DNA from: Flaviflexus salsibiostraticola
Lineage (GTDB): Bacteria > Actinomycetota > Actinomycetes > Actinomycetales > Actinomycetaceae
NCBI RefSeq assembly: GCF_003952265.1
Contig: NZ_CP034438.1
Location: 744,001 to 808,000, forward strand
Length of the DNA stretch: 64,000 nt
Direction of reading: 5' to 3'
Part shown: piece after piece, positions 36,881 through 45,916 of the stretch
Position numbering within the stretch: the first letter of the stretch is position 1
Layout of the letters: every line of letters begins with the position of its first letter
Notes under the pieces: generated by a model
What the model was told of the DNA's origin: nothing
What the model saw: the letters and a program-made list of their open reading frames with translations, nothing else
Database searches by the model: none
Made by a program: the position numbers and the translations under genes

Positions 36881-37429
36881 ATGAGTGCTCTGCCCGGTGC
36901 CCTATCCGTGTTCCTGCCCCTCCTCGTGCGCCTGCTTCGGGGACCGGGGAAGCTCATGGTGTGGGTGAACGGCGTCATCGTCGCGATCCTCCTGTGGCTG
37001 ACAGTCTCGGCAGTCGCCGAGGGAAGCCTCGGAGCGTGGATCCCCCTCGTGCTCGGCGCCATCCTCGGCGCCGGCGTCCTCGTCTTCGGAATCCGACTGG
37101 CGCGGCTCTCTCGGTACGTCGATGAGCTCGAGAAGCTCCAAGACCAGACCATCGGCACCGAGATCGTGACGCGGGACGGCCGGACACTGTCGGAGGATGA
37201 TGCCCGCCAGCGGTTCCAGGACGCCTCCTTCGAAGCCTCCCAGCGCACGGCCAGGGTCATGCCCCGCGTCCACGCGGCACAGCGTGCAGCCATCGCAGCC
37301 GCGGGCGGAACGGTCGAGGCCCCCTACCTTCGGGACGACCTCAGGATCACGATCATCTCCGGGGCGCTCGCCGCCCTCGCCGGACCATTCGGCTTCTTCC
37401 TCCTCATCGTCACCGCCATCATCACGTGA
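36881..37429 (+). CDS. Hypothetical membrane protein
   Basis: A 182-residue protein with no family I recognise. It has two N-terminal membrane helices (about residues 22-42 and 52-70), a cytoplasmic coil-like middle (SRYVDELEKLQDQTIGTEIV) and a last helix near residues 160-180 (FGFFLLIVTAIIT). The ATG at 36881 lies 6 bases after AATGCT, a weak leaderless-type promoter. Divergent from lepA and followed by a PH-domain protein. Confidence 0.65.
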   Translation: MSALPGALSVFLPLLVRLLRGPGKLMVWVNGVIVAILLWLTVSAVAEGSLGAWIPLVLGAILGAGVLVFGIRLARLSRYVDELEKLQDQTIGTEIVTRDGRTLSEDDARQRFQDASFEASQRTARVMPRVHAAQRAAIAAAGGTVEAPYLRDDLRITIISGALAALAGPFGFFLLIVTAIIT

Positions 37430-37484
37430 GGCAGGCGGCCTCAATGGCAGTACGGAAACCCACCCGCTGTGCCACTATTGCCGT

Positions 37485-37985
37485 ATGGGCCTCCCTCGCA
37501 GATACCTCGGCCAGGACGAAGTCGTCGTCCGCCACATGCACAGCCATGTCAAAGAGCTGTTCCTCTCCGGCATCATCGCCATCCTTCTCATCGCGGCCGT
37601 CGTCACCGCAATCCTTGTCATGCCCAATTCCGCGGACCCGTGGGGCACGTACGCCGTCATCGCCGCGAGCGTCATCATCGCGATCTGGAGAGTCGTTGTG
37701 CCCTGGCTGCGCTGGCTGACCGACACCTACACCATCACGTCCCGGCGCATCATCACCCGCACCGGGATCCTCTCGAAGAACGGGCATGACATCCCCCTCG
37801 CCCGGATCTCGAATGTCGCCTACGAACACGATCTCATCGATCGGATCTTCGGCTGCGGCACCCTCATCCTCGAGACATCGGCGGACAACCCGCTGCGGCT
37901 CCAAGACATCCCGAAGGTTGAAGAGGTCCACGTCGAGCTCACCGAGCTGCTCTTCAGCAGCGAGGGCTTCCGGCGGCAGGACTGA
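37485..37985 (+). CDS. PH domain-containing membrane protein (YdbS-like bPH2)
   Basis: A 166-residue protein. YLGQDEVVVRHMHSHVKELF leads into two membrane helices (residues 28-48 and 55-75), then a bacterial PH domain typified by TDTYTITSRRIITRTGILSKNGHDIPLARISNV and GCGTLILETSA. Such proteins are envelope-associated and poorly understood. The ATG is 6 bases after CACTAT and no Shine-Dalgarno is seen. Confidence 0.83.
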   Translation: MGLPRRYLGQDEVVVRHMHSHVKELFLSGIIAILLIAAVVTAILVMPNSADPWGTYAVIAASVIIAIWRVVVPWLRWLTDTYTITSRRIITRTGILSKNGHDIPLARISNVAYEHDLIDRIFGCGTLILETSADNPLRLQDIPKVEEVHVELTELLFSSEGFRRQD

Positions 37986-38046
37986 GTGCATCGGCCCCAC
38001 ATCCGCCAACCGGCGCGATGTGACCACGTCGACCCGGCTTTCCGTC

Positions 38047-38052
38047 TACGGT
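38047..38052 (+). promoter_or_regulatory. -10 element for the leaderless PemK-like gene
   Basis: TACGGT, then 7 bases, then the GTG at 38060. Confidence 0.45.
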
Positions 38053-38059
38053 GGATGGC

Positions 38060-38644
38060 GTGAGTCTCTTCAATCGTGCAGTCAACCTCGCCAAGTCCGT
38101 CGCCAACGCCCCGGAGACACGTCGTCTCGTCAGGGACGTGCTCTCCCGAGGCGACCGCTCTCAGAGCCCGCGTCCGGCTGCGCGGGAGCGCGGCCAGGCG
38201 CCTCTCGGACCACAGGACGACGCCGTCGAGTACTCGCCGGCGATCCATGGCAGAGCCTCCTTCTCCTACGATCCCTCTCCCGACGGAGATGCCGACCCGG
38301 GGGAGGTCGTGTGGACGTGGGTGCCGTACGAGGACGATCCGACACAGGGCAAGGATCGCCCGGTGCTTGTGCTCGCCCGCCTGGGCGACGCCGTTATCTA
38401 TGCGCAGATGACCTCGAAGGACCACGTCGACTACGGCGGAGACTCGAGCCGCGAGGATCATCTCGGCCGGAGCTGGGTCGACATCGGCAGCGGCGATTGG
38501 GACCGGCAGGGAAGGCCCTCCGAGGTGCGCATCGATCGCCTTCTCATCGCCCACAAGGACTCGATCCGTCGCGAGGGCGGCCGTCTCGATAAGACGAGGT
38601 TCACACATGTGGCGCGGGCTGTCAGTTCGATTCACCGCCGCTAG
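38060..38644 (+). CDS. PemK/MazF-family toxin-like protein
   Basis: A 194-residue protein whose last 110 residues match the PemK/MazF fold: PGEVVWTWVPYEDDPTQGKDRPVLVLARLGDAVIYAQMTSKDH and GRPSEVRIDRLLIAH. Canonical MazF RNases cut single-stranded mRNA. An N-terminal extension of about 80 residues, rich in Arg, Pro and Asp, is atypical. No antitoxin gene is adjacent; the upstream neighbour is a membrane PH protein 74 bases away. Similar solitary genes near rpsT and lepA are seen in actinobacteria, so it may not act as a classical toxin. GTG 38060 is preferred to the GTG 38051 on promoter spacing. Confidence 0.75.
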   Translation: MSLFNRAVNLAKSVANAPETRRLVRDVLSRGDRSQSPRPAARERGQAPLGPQDDAVEYSPAIHGRASFSYDPSPDGDADPGEVVWTWVPYEDDPTQGKDRPVLVLARLGDAVIYAQMTSKDHVDYGGDSSREDHLGRSWVDIGSGDWDRQGRPSEVRIDRLLIAHKDSIRREGGRLDKTRFTHVARAVSSIHRR

Positions 38645-38800
38645 CTGATATTCTTGTTCATCGGACTTGCTATCTGGTCGATACGCAGGTCGTAAGCCAC
38701 CGACCACTCCACGGGGTGCCCCACGCCCCAGTCCCGGTCATGGCGGAGCCCTCACTGACCGAGCAGACATTCGCATCCGTATGACGAAAGAATTGAGAAC

Positions 38801-39067
38801 GTGGCAAATATCAAGTCGCAGAAGAAGCGCAACCTCACCAACGAGAAGCGTCGCATCCGTAACCAGGCCTACAAGGCCGAGCTGAAGACGTACGTGCGCA
38901 AGGTTCGCGCCGCCGTCACCGCCGGCGACAAGAACGAGGCCGACGTGGCCCTGAGGACCGCCAGCCGTAAGCTCGATAAGGCCGTGTCGAAGGGCGTTAT
39001 CCACAAGAACCAGGCTGCGACCCGCAAGTCGAAGCTCGCCAAGGCTGTCTCCTCGCTCAGCGCGTAG
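38801..39067 (+). CDS. rpsT: 30S ribosomal protein S20
   Basis: An 88-residue basic protein; [20 protein letters not shown] and [13 protein letters not shown] identify S20. The start codon is GTG, which is common for rpsT and fits its known autocontrol in other bacteria. The 156 bases upstream presumably carry its promoter and leader, but I cannot place them. A strong hairpin follows 13 bases after the stop. Confidence 0.98.
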   Translation: MANIKSQKKRNLTNEKRRIRNQAYKAELKTYVRKVRAAVTAGDKNEADVALRTASRKLDKAVSKGVIHKNQAATRKSKLAKAVSSLSA

Positions 39068-39079
39068 TCAGCAGGTGTG

Positions 39080-39110
39080 AAGAAGGGCGGCACGATGTGC
39101 CGCCCTTCTT
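39080..39110. terminator. Bidirectional terminator between rpsT and holA
   Basis: A perfect 14-bp stem (AAGAAGGGCGGCAC and complement) with a GAT loop, running into TTCTTCTG on the plus strand and A-rich on the other side. It separates convergent rpsT and holA. Confidence 0.85.
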
Positions 39111-39148
39111 CTGTCGATCGCGCCGCCCGGGTCGCGCGGCATCGCCGC

Positions 39149-40138
39149 TCAGAGGCGTCGCGCGGCGCTGATCTGACGCAGGCATCGCTCGACCGCGTAC
39201 TGGGCATCCTGAGATTCGCCACGGAAGCCCTTGACGTCCCCATCCGCCTTGGCGATGGCGGTGATCGCTCCGGCGAGAGCGGCATCCGACCAGGAGCGGA
39301 GGCTGTTCTGGGCCTCTCGGATCTGGCGAGGGCTGCCCGGGACGGTAACGTCGCGCCCACCGCGACCCATCGATGCCGACACGTGCGCCAGCTGACGGAA
39401 CTTCCACGCAAGGTTGGCGATGATGAGGACCTCGGACGTGCCGGTCGCCAGGGCGTGACGCAGCAGCTGGAGGGCGCGGCCGGTGTTGCCGGCGACGACA
39501 GCATCCGCGATCTCGAAACCATCGGCCTCAACGCGGCTGCCGAAGTACGTCTTCACGTGCTGCTCACCGACGGTGCCCTCGACATCGCTGAAGAGCTGCC
39601 GGAGCGCGGCAAGCATCTCACGCACATTGTTGCCGAGGCTGTCGACCAGCGCGTGAGCCGCGTCTTCGGTGAGGGCGCGCTTCGCCCGTCGAGCATCGGA
39701 CTTGATAAGCGCGAGCTTATCGCTGTCCCACTTGACCTCGTCGATGCTGATGACCGGCAGGCCCGCCTTGTCGCAGGCGGTGAACACCTTCGCGCCACGG
39801 TTGCCGCCGTTGCGGACCCCGACGAGGAAGAGGTCGGGGCTGGGATTGCCGATGAGCTGGATGAGGTCGGACTGCAGCTCCTCCCCCATATTCTCGAGAT
39901 CCCCGATGAGGGCGATCTTCGCACCGCCGAACAGCGACGGGCTGGCGAGAACCGCCAGGTCGCCCGCGGTGTAGGAGAGCGAGTCGAGCTTGACGACCTC
40001 GATATCGGGATCCTGCCGGCGGGCCTGGCCGAGGAGGGACTCCCACGTTCGGTCCGCGAGCGCCTCCTCCTTCGACTTGATGAGAACGACTGGTGCCAGT
40101 GTCGCCGAGTCCCATGAAACGCCCTTTGCCTGTGCCAT
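39149..40138 (-). CDS. holA: DNA polymerase III subunit delta
   Basis: A 329-residue clamp-loader subunit with a degenerate P-loop AAA+ domain. Segments: PVVLIKSKEEALADRTWESLL, LASPSLFGGAKIALIGDLENM and LIQLIGNPSPDLFLVG match actinobacterial HolA, and LQLLRHALATGTSEVLIIANLAWKFRQL is the conserved C-terminal collar region. The ATG at 40138 is 6 bases after AATACT without a Shine-Dalgarno. The order comEA-comEC-holA-rpsT is conserved in many bacteria. Confidence 0.93.
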   Translation of the reverse strand: MAQAKGVSWDSATLAPVVLIKSKEEALADRTWESLLGQARRQDPDIEVVKLDSLSYTAGDLAVLASPSLFGGAKIALIGDLENMGEELQSDLIQLIGNPSPDLFLVGVRNGGNRGAKVFTACDKAGLPVISIDEVKWDSDKLALIKSDARRAKRALTEDAAHALVDSLGNNVREMLAALRQLFSDVEGTVGEQHVKTYFGSRVEADGFEIADAVVAGNTGRALQLLRHALATGTSEVLIIANLAWKFRQLAHVSASMGRGGRDVTVPGSPRQIREAQNSLRSWSDAALAGAITAIAKADGDVKGFRGESQDAQYAVERCLRQISAARRL

Positions 40139-40144
40139 GGTCCC

Positions 40145-40150
40145 AGTATT
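40145..40150 (-). promoter_or_regulatory. -10 element for leaderless holA
   Basis: AATACT (A at position 2, T at position 6), then GGGACC, then the holA ATG. Confidence 0.4.
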
Positions 40151-40185
40151 CCATGGTCGCCCGACAGGTCCGATCGGGCGCCCGC

Positions 40186-42366
40186 TCACTCATCGATTCG
40201 GAGGAAGATGTCACCGCCGTCGGTTGCGAGGATCTCGGCGCTGCGGCTGTAGCGCTCGACCGTCTGCGCGGCCGGGTGCCCGAAGGTGTTTTCCCCGTAG
40301 GAGAGGAGTGCGAGCGTCGCCCCGACCGCATCGACGAAGGCGTCGCTGCGGTTCCCGGACCCGTGGTGCGGGATGAGAACGATGTCGGCAGCGATATTGC
40401 GTCCGGCAAGTCTGCGCTGCGCGGATTCTTCGAGGTCGCCGGTCAGGAGGAGTGAGCGACTGCCCAGGTGGACTCTGAGGACAACGGACTGGTCGTTCTC
40501 GCAGCTCTCATCCCAGCAGTCGGCCGGTCCATCGGGCCACAGGATGTCGAGACCACCGAACCGATCGCCCGCCGACACCTCCCGCACAGGCCGACCCTCG
40601 GCCCGGCCGTCGATCTGAACCGTCATGCCCGGCCCCACCCAGATTTCGCGTACGCCGCGGTCCAACGCGGTCTCGATCCCTCCGACATGGTCGGCGTGGA
40701 GGTGGGTGAGGATGAGGACATCGACATCTGCGCCCGCAGCCGACAGGCACTCCCCCAGACGTGACTCGGGCGGGCCCGTGTCGACGAGGTAGACGAGACC
40801 GTCGAGTCGCACCAGCGTGGCGGCGCCCTGGCCCACGTCGCATTGGACGATGTCCCAGTCGGGTACTGGAGCGGGTACGAGCCGGTGCGCGCTGAGTCCG
40901 ATCGCTCCTGCAAGAATCCACGTGGCGCGCAGACCGGTCCTGGCGATGAGCCAGGAGACCACGAGGATTGCGGTGTAGACGGCGATGACGAGCCGACCGT
41001 CCATTCCGGACCCTGGCCATCCCGACAGCTCACCGGCGACAATGTCGATCCATGACACGCACCGGGCCGCCAGCCACGCGAGCGCGGGGCCCGCCGCGGG
41101 GACGGTTGCGAGGATGAGGCCCCCGAGGGCGAAGATCGTCCCGGCGGGAACGAGCGGTGCGACGAGCGCGTTCGCGAGGGCCGACCAGAGGGAGGCTGTC
41201 TCCGACAGGAGGAGGATGATGGGCGCGCACGCGAGGTGCGCGACGATCGGGACGGCGAGCAGGTTCGCTCCCGGCACGGTGAGAACGGGCGCGAGGAGTG
41301 CCGCCGCCGGACGCGCCCACGTGATGATCGACGCGGTCGAGACGACAGACAGGATGAACCCGTAGGCGAGAGCGAGGGGCGGCTCGATCGCCACAAGGAC
41401 GACAATCGACACGCCTAGGGCGGGAAGGGCGCTGCTCGGGCGCCGCAGCCATACCGCTGCCAGCACAACCACTCCCATGACACCCGCCCGGAGCACCGAG
41501 GGCTGTCCGCCGGTTGCGACGATGAGGGCGGCAAGGACTCCGCCCGCCGCAGCGACTGAGATGATGCGCCGCCGGCGCCCGACGAGTGCGACGGCCAGTC
41601 CGCAGATCATCGACACGTGGGAGCCCGAGACCGCCGTCAGGTGAGTGAGGTTGACGGCCGCCAGGGCCTCACCGTGCTGCTCCGGCAGTCCCGAGTCGTC
41701 GCCGATTGCGAGTCCCGGGACAAGGCCTTGGATCTGTGGCAGCTCACCGCTGAGGTTGGCGGAGAGCCCGGCTGCACGCGCAGCGATCCAGCGTGACACG
41801 GGCCCGGCTGGCGCAGTCACTCGCATGTCACCGACGATGGTCGCCCACGCGATCTCCCGGGAGCCCCGCTCGGTCGGCTCCAATCGCGTGAAGACGTCGA
41901 TGCTCTCATCCAGATCGAGTGCTAGGAGCTCGTCACCTCCGAGCAGTGTCACCGACGAATAGGCGACGGAGGTCTCGCCCCTGCCGCTCACCCGATCGAC
42001 GCGCATGGTCCTCAGGACGCAGTCACCCGCGGGATTCGGGTAGGACGTGATCGTGCCCTCCAGCCGTGCGACGGCGCCCTCCTCGGTGAGGCGGGCCAGG
42101 ATCCCCTGGGACGCCAGGTGCTGATGGGCGGCGGTGAGGCCGGCGGAGCAGATCGCGGCTGCGGCGAGCACGGCGAGCGTCGGCGCCCAGTAGCGGATCC
42201 CCGAGTCCCGTCCGACGTGCCGCAGCACGAGCCGCGTGCAGTAGAGGGACCCTGCGCCGAGGAGGACAAGCGTGATGACGAATCCGGCGCCCTCGAGGAG
42301 GGTGCCGACTGCGGCCAGCCACCAGGCCGCCGACGCGAGCAGGATCCGAAGATCCCCGTGGCTCAT
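40186..42366 (-). CDS. comEC: ComEC/Rec2-family DNA uptake channel protein
   Basis: A 726-residue membrane protein. About ten helices in the Competence domain (from residue 235: GLVPGLAIGDDSGLP, LTHLTAVSGSHVSMICGLAVAL) are preceded by an N-terminal OB-like periplasmic region and followed by a metallo-beta-lactamase domain with LILTHLHADHVGGI and LIPHHGSGNRSD. In transformable bacteria ComEC imports single-stranded DNA. The ATG overlaps the comEA stop. Competence machinery (type IV pili) is not visible here, so function as uptake channel is inferred. Confidence 0.92.
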   Translation of the reverse strand: MSHGDLRILLASAAWWLAAVGTLLEGAGFVITLVLLGAGSLYCTRLVLRHVGRDSGIRYWAPTLAVLAAAAICSAGLTAAHQHLASQGILARLTEEGAVARLEGTITSYPNPAGDCVLRTMRVDRVSGRGETSVAYSSVTLLGGDELLALDLDESIDVFTRLEPTERGSREIAWATIVGDMRVTAPAGPVSRWIAARAAGLSANLSGELPQIQGLVPGLAIGDDSGLPEQHGEALAAVNLTHLTAVSGSHVSMICGLAVALVGRRRRIISVAAAGGVLAALIVATGGQPSVLRAGVMGVVVLAAVWLRRPSSALPALGVSIVVLVAIEPPLALAYGFILSVVSTASIITWARPAAALLAPVLTVPGANLLAVPIVAHLACAPIILLLSETASLWSALANALVAPLVPAGTIFALGGLILATVPAAGPALAWLAARCVSWIDIVAGELSGWPGSGMDGRLVIAVYTAILVVSWLIARTGLRATWILAGAIGLSAHRLVPAPVPDWDIVQCDVGQGAATLVRLDGLVYLVDTGPPESRLGECLSAAGADVDVLILTHLHADHVGGIETALDRGVREIWVGPGMTVQIDGRAEGRPVREVSAGDRFGGLDILWPDGPADCWDESCENDQSVVLRVHLGSRSLLLTGDLEESAQRRLAGRNIAADIVLIPHHGSGNRSDAFVDAVGATLALLSYGENTFGHPAAQTVERYSRSAEILATDGGDIFLRIDE

Positions 42367-43091
42367 ACGGTCACACGATCGCGCAGATCCTCGTAGGTCG
42401 CCGGGCCGATGCCGGACACCTCCATCAGCTCCTCGGTGCTGGTGAACTGCCCGTTCGTCTCGCGCCAGTCGATGATCCGCTGTGCGATGGCGGGGCCGAC
42501 CCCTGGGAGGGACTCGAGCTCGGCGGCGCCTGCCGAATTGAGATCGATGAGGCCCGGCGTCGCGGAGTCCTGCCCACCGGGCTGCTCGGGCTGGATCACG
42601 GGCGCCGCCTCTCCGGGTGCGGGCACAACGATGTGCTCACCGTCGGTGAGGACGCGGGCGAGGTTGAGAGCATCCCAGTCGGCCTCCGCGCTCATGCCGC
42701 CCGCCCGCTCGACTGCAAGAGCAACTCGCGAGCCCTGCGGCAGCTCGACGATGCCGGGGCTGTTGACCCTGCCTGAGACATAGACCGTGACCGTGCCCGG
42801 CTCCTCGCTCGGCTGCGGTTCCGCGAGGGACGCCGGGGCCGCTGAGCTCTCCTCCTGTGGGGCGCCGGCCGGGGCGGTCGTCGCGGGCGGGAGTGCGTGG
42901 ACCTCGACGGGCCGTGACATCGTCCACCCGACGAGAACCCCGGCCACGAGCGACAGAACAAGGATGGCGAGGGCCGCTGACCGCCCGTCGAAGGCGAGGC
43001 GCGCTGTGCGCCTGCCCTGCTCGGGCGGCGCCATGATGTCCTCGCCCGTGCCGACGCGGTACGCGGTGCGTACGAGGTCTTTCGCTTTCAT
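42363..43091 (-). CDS. comEA: ComEA-family helix-hairpin-helix DNA-binding protein
   Basis: A 242-residue envelope protein: cytoplasmic N-terminus, one membrane helix (AALAILVLSLVAGVLVGWTM), a Pro/Ala-rich spacer, an SLBB-like domain (VTVYVSGRVNSPGIVELPQG) and two C-terminal HhH motifs (LIDLNSAGAAELESLPGVGPAIAQRIIDWRE, LMEVSGIGPATYEDLRD). It binds incoming double-stranded DNA. The ATG follows AACAGT by 6 bases; the intervening GGGGGC is too near to be a normal Shine-Dalgarno. Confidence 0.93.
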   Translation of the reverse strand: MKAKDLVRTAYRVGTGEDIMAPPEQGRRTARLAFDGRSAALAILVLSLVAGVLVGWTMSRPVEVHALPPATTAPAGAPQEESSAAPASLAEPQPSEEPGTVTVYVSGRVNSPGIVELPQGSRVALAVERAGGMSAEADWDALNLARVLTDGEHIVVPAPGEAAPVIQPEQPGGQDSATPGLIDLNSAGAAELESLPGVGPAIAQRIIDWRETNGQFTSTEELMEVSGIGPATYEDLRDRVTV

Positions 43092-43097
43092 GCCCCC

Positions 43098-43103
43098 ACT
43101 GTT
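43098..43103 (-). promoter_or_regulatory. -10 element for leaderless comEA-comEC
   Basis: AACAGT, then GGGGGC, then the ATG at 43091. Less TANNNT-like than others in the window. Confidence 0.35.
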
Positions 43104-43183
43104 GTCTGTGCGGAGGATCGACGAGGGATGAGGAGAATTCTCTGAGGACAGACGATCCGCGGGCGCGCTGGGGACCGCGCCCC

Positions 43184-43189
43184 TATGCT
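43184..43189 (+). promoter_or_regulatory. -10 element for the leaderless HerA-like gene
   Basis: TATGCT, then 7 bases, then the ATG at 43197. Divergent from comEA across 105 bases. Confidence 0.5.
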
Positions 43190-43196
43190 GACCCTT

Positions 43197-44945
43197 ATGG
43201 ATGATGCAGAGATCGCACGTCTCGAAGCTGCTGCGGCGGCCGCGAAGGCGGAGGCCGCCCGCGCGGCGGCGGAGGCAGCCCAGGCAGCGCTCGACGCGGC
43301 ACGGGCGGCGCGACGCGCCACGAGCCCGGATGCCGAGCCCGAGGCCCCGACAGAGCCACCCGCGTCGGAGGGTCTGTCGGACTACGCGCGCCAGGTCAAG
43401 GACGCCTACGCGGTCGATGACGCCCTGCAGATCGGCGTGCTCCTCGAGGAGGGCCTGCCGCAGGCCGATGTCCCAGTCACCCTGTCACTGCCGATGCTCA
43501 ATCGCCACGGGCTCATCGCCGGCGCGACTGGCACGGGCAAGACCCGCACCCTCCAACTGCTCGCCGAGGGGCTGTCTGCCTCGGGCGTCCCTGTGTTCCT
43601 CACGGACATCAAGGGCGATCTCACGGGACTGGCCGAACCGGGCCAGGACAGCGAGAAGCTGGCCGCGCGCTGCGCCGACCAGGGCCAGCAATGGCAGCCA
43701 CGCGCTTTCCCCACGGCGTTCTATGCACTCGGCGGCGTCGGCACCGGCATTCCCATTCGGACGACCGTGACCGAGTTCGGCCCCCTGCTGCTCGCTCGGA
43801 TCCTCGATCTCAACGCCACGCAGGAGGCCGCCCTCAGCCTCATCTTCCACTGGGCGGACAGAGAGGGTCTCGCCCTCATCGATCTCGGCGATCTGCGTTC
43901 GGTCGTCTCTTTCCTCACGGACCAGGGCAAGGACCTCCTCAAGGACATCGGTGGCATCGCCTCGGCGACCGCCGGTGTCATCCTCCGGGAGATCGCGGTG
44001 CTGCAGTCGCAGGGCGGAGATGAGTTCTTCGGCGAGCCGGCCTTCGACCCCGAGCACTTCTTCCAGACCCGGGACGGCACCGGAGTCATCTCCATTCTCG
44101 AGCTGCCGAGCCTCGCCGATCGGCCGCGCCTGTTCTCCACATTCGTCATGTGGCTGCTCGCCGAGCTGTTCGAGATCCTCCCCGAGGCCGGCGATCTCGA
44201 TCGGCCGAAGCTCGTGTTCTTCTTCGACGAGGCACACCTGCTGTTCAACCGGGCCTCCCCCGCGTTCCTCGACGCCATCACACAGACGGTGCGCCTCATT
44301 CGATCCAAGGGTGTCGGCATCATCTTCGTCACCCAGACCCCGAAGGACGTGCCGGCCGATGTCCTCGCGCAGTTGGGAGCCAAGATCCAGCACGCCCTGA
44401 GGGCCCACACCCCCAACGACCAGAAGGCCCTCCGCGACACCGTGAGGACCTTCCCGGAATCGCCTCTCGACCTCGAGGAGATCCTCCCGGGTCTCGGAAC
44501 CGGCGAAGCGCTCGTCACGGTCATCGACACGGCCGGGCGGCCCTCCCCCGTCGCACCCACACGCCTATGGGCGCCGGCCGCTGACATGGGACCGGCCGAT
44601 GACGCGACGGTCCAGCACATCCTGTCCACGTCTCCGCTTGCGGCGACCTACGCCGAACGCGTGGACCCCCAGTCCGCGACCGAGCTTCTCGCTGCCCGTA
44701 TCGAGTCCGAGGAGGCGGCAGCGCTGCAGGCGGAGGCCGACGCGGCACTGCGTGAGGAGCAGGAGGCGCGGGCGCGGGCGGCCGAGAAGGAGGCCGAGCG
44801 CCACAGGAGAGAGGCCGAGCAGGCCGCGAGGCGTCAGCAGACCGGGCGCGGCCGTGACAGCGTCGTCGACGCGCTGCTCAAGTCGGGTGCCCGCACGCTC
44901 GGTCGCGAGATCTCTCGCACGATCTTCGGCACCCGCCGTCGCTGA
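43197..44945 (+). CDS. HerA-like helicase/ATPase (DUF853 family)
   Basis: A 582-residue P-loop ATPase. Residues 1-40 are an Ala/Arg coiled-coil-like segment; Walker A GATGTGKTRTLQLLAEGL is near 109; VPVFLTDIKGDLTGLA, KLVFFFDEAHLLFN (Walker B) and IGIIFVTQ-type GVGIIFVTQTPKDVPADVL match HerA/DUF853 proteins. The C-terminus (residues 500-560) is a charged Glu/Ala/Arg helix. HerA proteins translocate DNA with nuclease partners, but the DUF853 branch usually stands alone, as here, and its role is unknown. Confidence 0.87.
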   Translation: MDDAEIARLEAAAAAAKAEAARAAAEAAQAALDAARAARRATSPDAEPEAPTEPPASEGLSDYARQVKDAYAVDDALQIGVLLEEGLPQADVPVTLSLPMLNRHGLIAGATGTGKTRTLQLLAEGLSASGVPVFLTDIKGDLTGLAEPGQDSEKLAARCADQGQQWQPRAFPTAFYALGGVGTGIPIRTTVTEFGPLLLARILDLNATQEAALSLIFHWADREGLALIDLGDLRSVVSFLTDQGKDLLKDIGGIASATAGVILREIAVLQSQGGDEFFGEPAFDPEHFFQTRDGTGVISILELPSLADRPRLFSTFVMWLLAELFEILPEAGDLDRPKLVFFFDEAHLLFNRASPAFLDAITQTVRLIRSKGVGIIFVTQTPKDVPADVLAQLGAKIQHALRAHTPNDQKALRDTVRTFPESPLDLEEILPGLGTGEALVTVIDTAGRPSPVAPTRLWAPAADMGPADDATVQHILSTSPLAATYAERVDPQSATELLAARIESEEAAALQAEADAALREEQEARARAAEKEAERHRREAEQAARRQQTGRGRDSVVDALLKSGARTLGREISRTIFGTRRR

Positions 44946-44954
44946 GCGGATTGC

Positions 44955-45908
44955 CTACGAGTAGACGAGGGTCGCCGTCATCGACCGCGTCGCGCCCGGC
45001 ATGAGGCCGATCGACGCCGACGCATCCGCCCTGTTGACCGCGTCGGGCACGTGGGAGTAGGGCTCGAGGGCGATCGCCTCGCGAGCGCCTCGCTCAAGCC
45101 CATCGCCCGTCCACACAACGACGACGGGCGCCTCGGCGGGCTCCTGGATGAGGGAGATCGTCTTCCCTGTCAGCGGGTTCGACACGGAGGTCTTGACGAC
45201 ACCCTCGTCGTTTGGAACAAGGCCGGTGTAAGCGGCATCGATCCTCTCGCTGCCGACGCGGTCCATGATGACGGGCGCGTGGATCCCGGCGTAGGCGGAC
45301 TCGCCGGGCAGCGGGATGAGGTCCTGTGAGGTGAGAACGCGCTTGCGGGCGGGAATTGTCAGTCCCAGATCCGTGATCCTCCCCCCGCCGGGGAACCGCA
45401 GAAGAGGGTGCCAGCCGATGCCGACCGGTGCCTTCTCCGGCGACAGGTTCGTGACGGAGATGTCGATCGAGAGGCGGTAGGACCCGACCTCGCCGACCCC
45501 GAGGGCGTAGATGACGTCGACCGCGAACGACCACGGCCAGATGTCATCCGCCTCGTGCTCGGCCGACAGTTGCAGGGTCGGACCCCGGGATACGGACGTG
45601 AAGTCCAGTCCCGAGACGAGGCCGTGGCGAGCGTGCCCATCGGAGGCGAGCGGCAGGCTGATGGAGCGGCCGTTCCAGGTGAAGGTACCGTGGTTGATCC
45701 GGCCCGCGAAGGGTGCGAGGATCCGGCTCCGCGAACCCCTGCCCTCCGCAAGCTCCTCGGGGGTCTCATAACCCGCAACGATGCTCTCGCCGACGCCCGG
45801 GTCCCACGAGATGAGGGTGGCGCCGCGCGCGGCCACGAGGGCGGTCGCCCCGGCATGCGTAAGCCGCCAGGCCCTGCCGCCGAATGTCGCCTCGCTGACG
45901 CTGTCCAT
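44955..45908 (-). CDS. Aldose 1-epimerase family protein
   Basis: A 317-residue galactose-mutarotase-fold protein. Indicators: ATLISWDPGVGESIVAGYE, GRINHGTFTWNGRSISLPL, HARHGLVSGLDF, GIGWHPLLRFPG, and the C-terminal IALEPYSHVPDAVNR with the catalytic Glu. It interconverts anomers of free aldoses. AGGAGAGAT precedes the ATG. It lies 8 bases downstream of leuS, with which it is probably co-transcribed without a functional link. Confidence 0.85.
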   Translation of the reverse strand: MDSVSEATFGGRAWRLTHAGATALVAARGATLISWDPGVGESIVAGYETPEELAEGRGSRSRILAPFAGRINHGTFTWNGRSISLPLASDGHARHGLVSGLDFTSVSRGPTLQLSAEHEADDIWPWSFAVDVIYALGVGEVGSYRLSIDISVTNLSPEKAPVGIGWHPLLRFPGGGRITDLGLTIPARKRVLTSQDLIPLPGESAYAGIHAPVIMDRVGSERIDAAYTGLVPNDEGVVKTSVSNPLTGKTISLIQEPAEAPVVVVWTGDGLERGAREAIALEPYSHVPDAVNRADASASIGLMPGATRSMTATLVYS

Positions 45909-45916
45909 ATCTCTCC

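Noticed and set aside
37485..37985. The PH-domain protein as an antitoxin for the PemK-like gene
   Set aside because: It is a two-helix membrane protein with no DNA-binding or antitoxin features, and the PemK-like gene has its own leaderless promoter.
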